Of a DNA stretch of 6,579 nucleotides, positions 5,563 to 6,579 are shown in pieces. The DNA lies in assembly GCA_003552325.1 (NCBI GenBank), contig PUKM01000143.1:1-6579 (forward strand), in the 5' to 3' direction. This DNA is from Natrialbaceae archaeon (GTDB taxonomy: Archaea > Halobacteriota > Halobacteria > Halobacteriales > Natrialbaceae). The notes below the pieces were generated by a model. It was not told where the DNA came from. It made no database searches and saw nothing but the letters and a program-made list of their open reading frames with translations. Every line of letters begins with the position of its first letter. Position 1 is the stretch's first letter. A program made the position numbers and the translations under genes.

Positions 5563-6579
5563 TCAACAAATTCGAGGCAACGCTTCACCGGTCGGTTCGC
5601 TCAGGTATCGGTTGCCAAATCCGGTATCGAGGACGACTCGGCCCGGGTGGTCGCCGGTCACCCAGCCGATGAGTGCTGCGTTCGAGCCGAGTGGCCGTTC
5701 TCGAAGGGCTGTGAGGACCGCCTCGGCGTCCTCTGAATCGACGCCAAAGACGACCTTCCCCTCGTTTGCAACCGTCAGTGGGTCGATACCGAGCACTTCA
5801 CCAGCCGACGCGACCGCGTCGTCGATAGGGATCGCCTGTTCTTCGATCTCGAGACCGACCCCGGCCTTCTCTGCCATCTCGTTGAGTGCCGTTGCAAGCC
5901 CACCACGCGTCGGATCCGTCATCGCGGTCACACGGCCGGCGTCGATCGCGGCGGCCACGAGGCCGTTGATCGGTGCGACGTCGCTCTCGAGAGCGGTACC
6001 GAAGTCGAACCCCTCCCGTGCAGCGAGGAGCGCGATGCCGTGGTCGCCGACTGTCCCACTGACGACGATCGCGTCTCCCGGGGAGAGGCCAGCGTCCGTC
6101 ACGATGTCAGCCGTTGGGATCGTCCCCACTCCGGTCGTGTTGAACACTGGCCCGTCGAGTTCACCAGCCCCCATCACCTTCGTGTCACCAGTAGTGATGT
6201 CGACGCCGGCCTCGTCGGCCGCCTCGCGCATCGACTCGAGGAACCACTCGAGGTCGGCGGTGGGCGTTCCCTCCTCGACGACGAGCCCACACGTTAGTGC
6301 GAGGGGATCGGTTGCGCCCATCACTGCGAGGTCGTTGACCGTCCCCGCTACCGATAGCCGACCGATGTCCCCGCCTGGGAACGTTGGCGGTGTCACGACG
6401 TGGCTGTCAGTCGTGAGAACGACCGAGGTATTTGTGCCGGGGAGTGGATGGGCGGAGCCATCGTCGAGTGCCGCCAGGCCAACGGCCCCGGCTGTCTCCG
6501 CCGTCGAGCCGTCGGCGAACTTCGAGACGACCAGCCTGTCGACGAGCGATCGCATCGCTTCACCACCCGCGCCGTGGGC
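5563..6579 (-). CDS. hypE: Hydrogenase expression/formation protein HypE (5' end outside window)
   Basis: HypE receives the carbamoyl group from HypF on its C-terminal Cys and dehydrates it with ATP to a thiocyanate, the source of the CN ligands passed to the HypC-HypD iron centre. It belongs to the PurM/SelD-like ATP-binding family. The frame stays open to the right edge: before the first internal Met (bases 6553-6555) it reads HGAGGEAM, which matches the conserved HGSGG N-terminal motif, so only a short N-terminus is missing. The visible 338 residues include TTDSHVV (near 56-62), PGGDIG (68-73), GTVNDLAVMG (79-88), GDTKVMG (131-137), DPTRGGLA (222-229) and ANEGKV (271-276). The protein ends PRIC, so the catalytic Cys is the last residue, as the function requires. 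There is no frameshift or internal stop. It is followed by hypA after 23 bases. The operon promoter, and possibly hypC, hypD and hydrogenase genes, would lie beyond the window. Confidence 0.97.
   Translation of the reverse strand, partial: AHGAGGEAMRSLVDRLVVSKFADGSTAETAGAVGLAALDDGSAHPLPGTNTSVVLTTDSHVVTPPTFPGGDIGRLSVAGTVNDLAVMGATDPLALTCGLVVEEGTPTADLEWFLESMREAADEAGVDITTGDTKVMGAGELDGPVFNTTGVGTIPTADIVTDAGLSPGDAIVVSGTVGDHGIALLAAREGFDFGTALESDVAPINGLVAAAIDAGRVTAMTDPTRGGLATALNEMAEKAGVGLEIEEQAIPIDDAVASAGEVLGIDPLTVANEGKVVFGVDSEDAEAVLTALRERPLGSNAALIGWVTGDHPGRVVLDTGFGNRYLSEPTGEALPRIC

Noticed and set aside
6553..6555. Start of HypE at the ATG on the minus strand
   Set aside because: The frame continues upstream as HGAGGEA, the conserved N-terminal motif of HypE, so this ATG is internal and the gene is cut by the window edge.
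1..6579. CRISPR arrays, tRNA or rRNA genes, riboswitches
   Set aside because: I saw no regularly spaced repeats, tRNA-like arms or rRNA-like segments. Nearly all of the window is coding, and no gap between genes exceeds 125 bases.

Overview
The window looks like a haloarchaeal chromosome or large replicon of the Natrialba/Haloterrigena/Natronorubrum type. The coding regions are GC-rich, the predicted proteins are very acidic, CTCGAG recurs throughout, and I saw no CTAG when reading by eye. Most genes lack a Shine-Dalgarno sequence, which fits largely leaderless haloarchaeal transcripts. The genus is an inference; no marker gene is present.

Layout, left to right. Bases 1-315 hold the C-terminal part of an IS5-type DDE transposase, cut by the window edge. 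After a 74-base spacer rich in inverted repeats comes a short plus-strand gene (390-887) for a stand-alone PUA protein that resembles the C-terminal half of archaeal tRNA-guanine transglycosylase. It converges, across a 68-base gap with two small inverted repeats, on a minus-strand class I SAM-dependent methyltransferase (956-1723). Everything from there to the right edge is also on the minus strand and forms a [NiFe]-hydrogenase maturation cluster, transcribed right to left as hypE (5' end outside the window), hypA, hypB and hypF.

The four Hyp proteins cover two branches of active-site assembly. HypF (carbamoyl transfer) and HypE (dehydration to a C-terminal thiocyanate) make the cyanide ligands of the iron. 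HypA and HypB (a GTPase) deliver nickel. hypC and hypD, which build the Fe(CN)2CO unit, and the hydrogenase subunits are not in the window. If present, they should lie beyond the right edge, upstream of hypE, or elsewhere. hypE and hypA are 23 bases apart, hypA and hypB overlap by ATGA, and hypF follows after a 125-base gap that holds a clear hairpin and a possible TATA box. hypF may therefore be regulated separately.

The main point of interest is hydrogenase assembly genes in a haloarchaeon, a group in which H2 metabolism is uncommon. HypA and HypB also have unusual metal-ligand patterns. I found no tRNA, rRNA, CRISPR array or riboswitch, and no clearly new multi-gene system.
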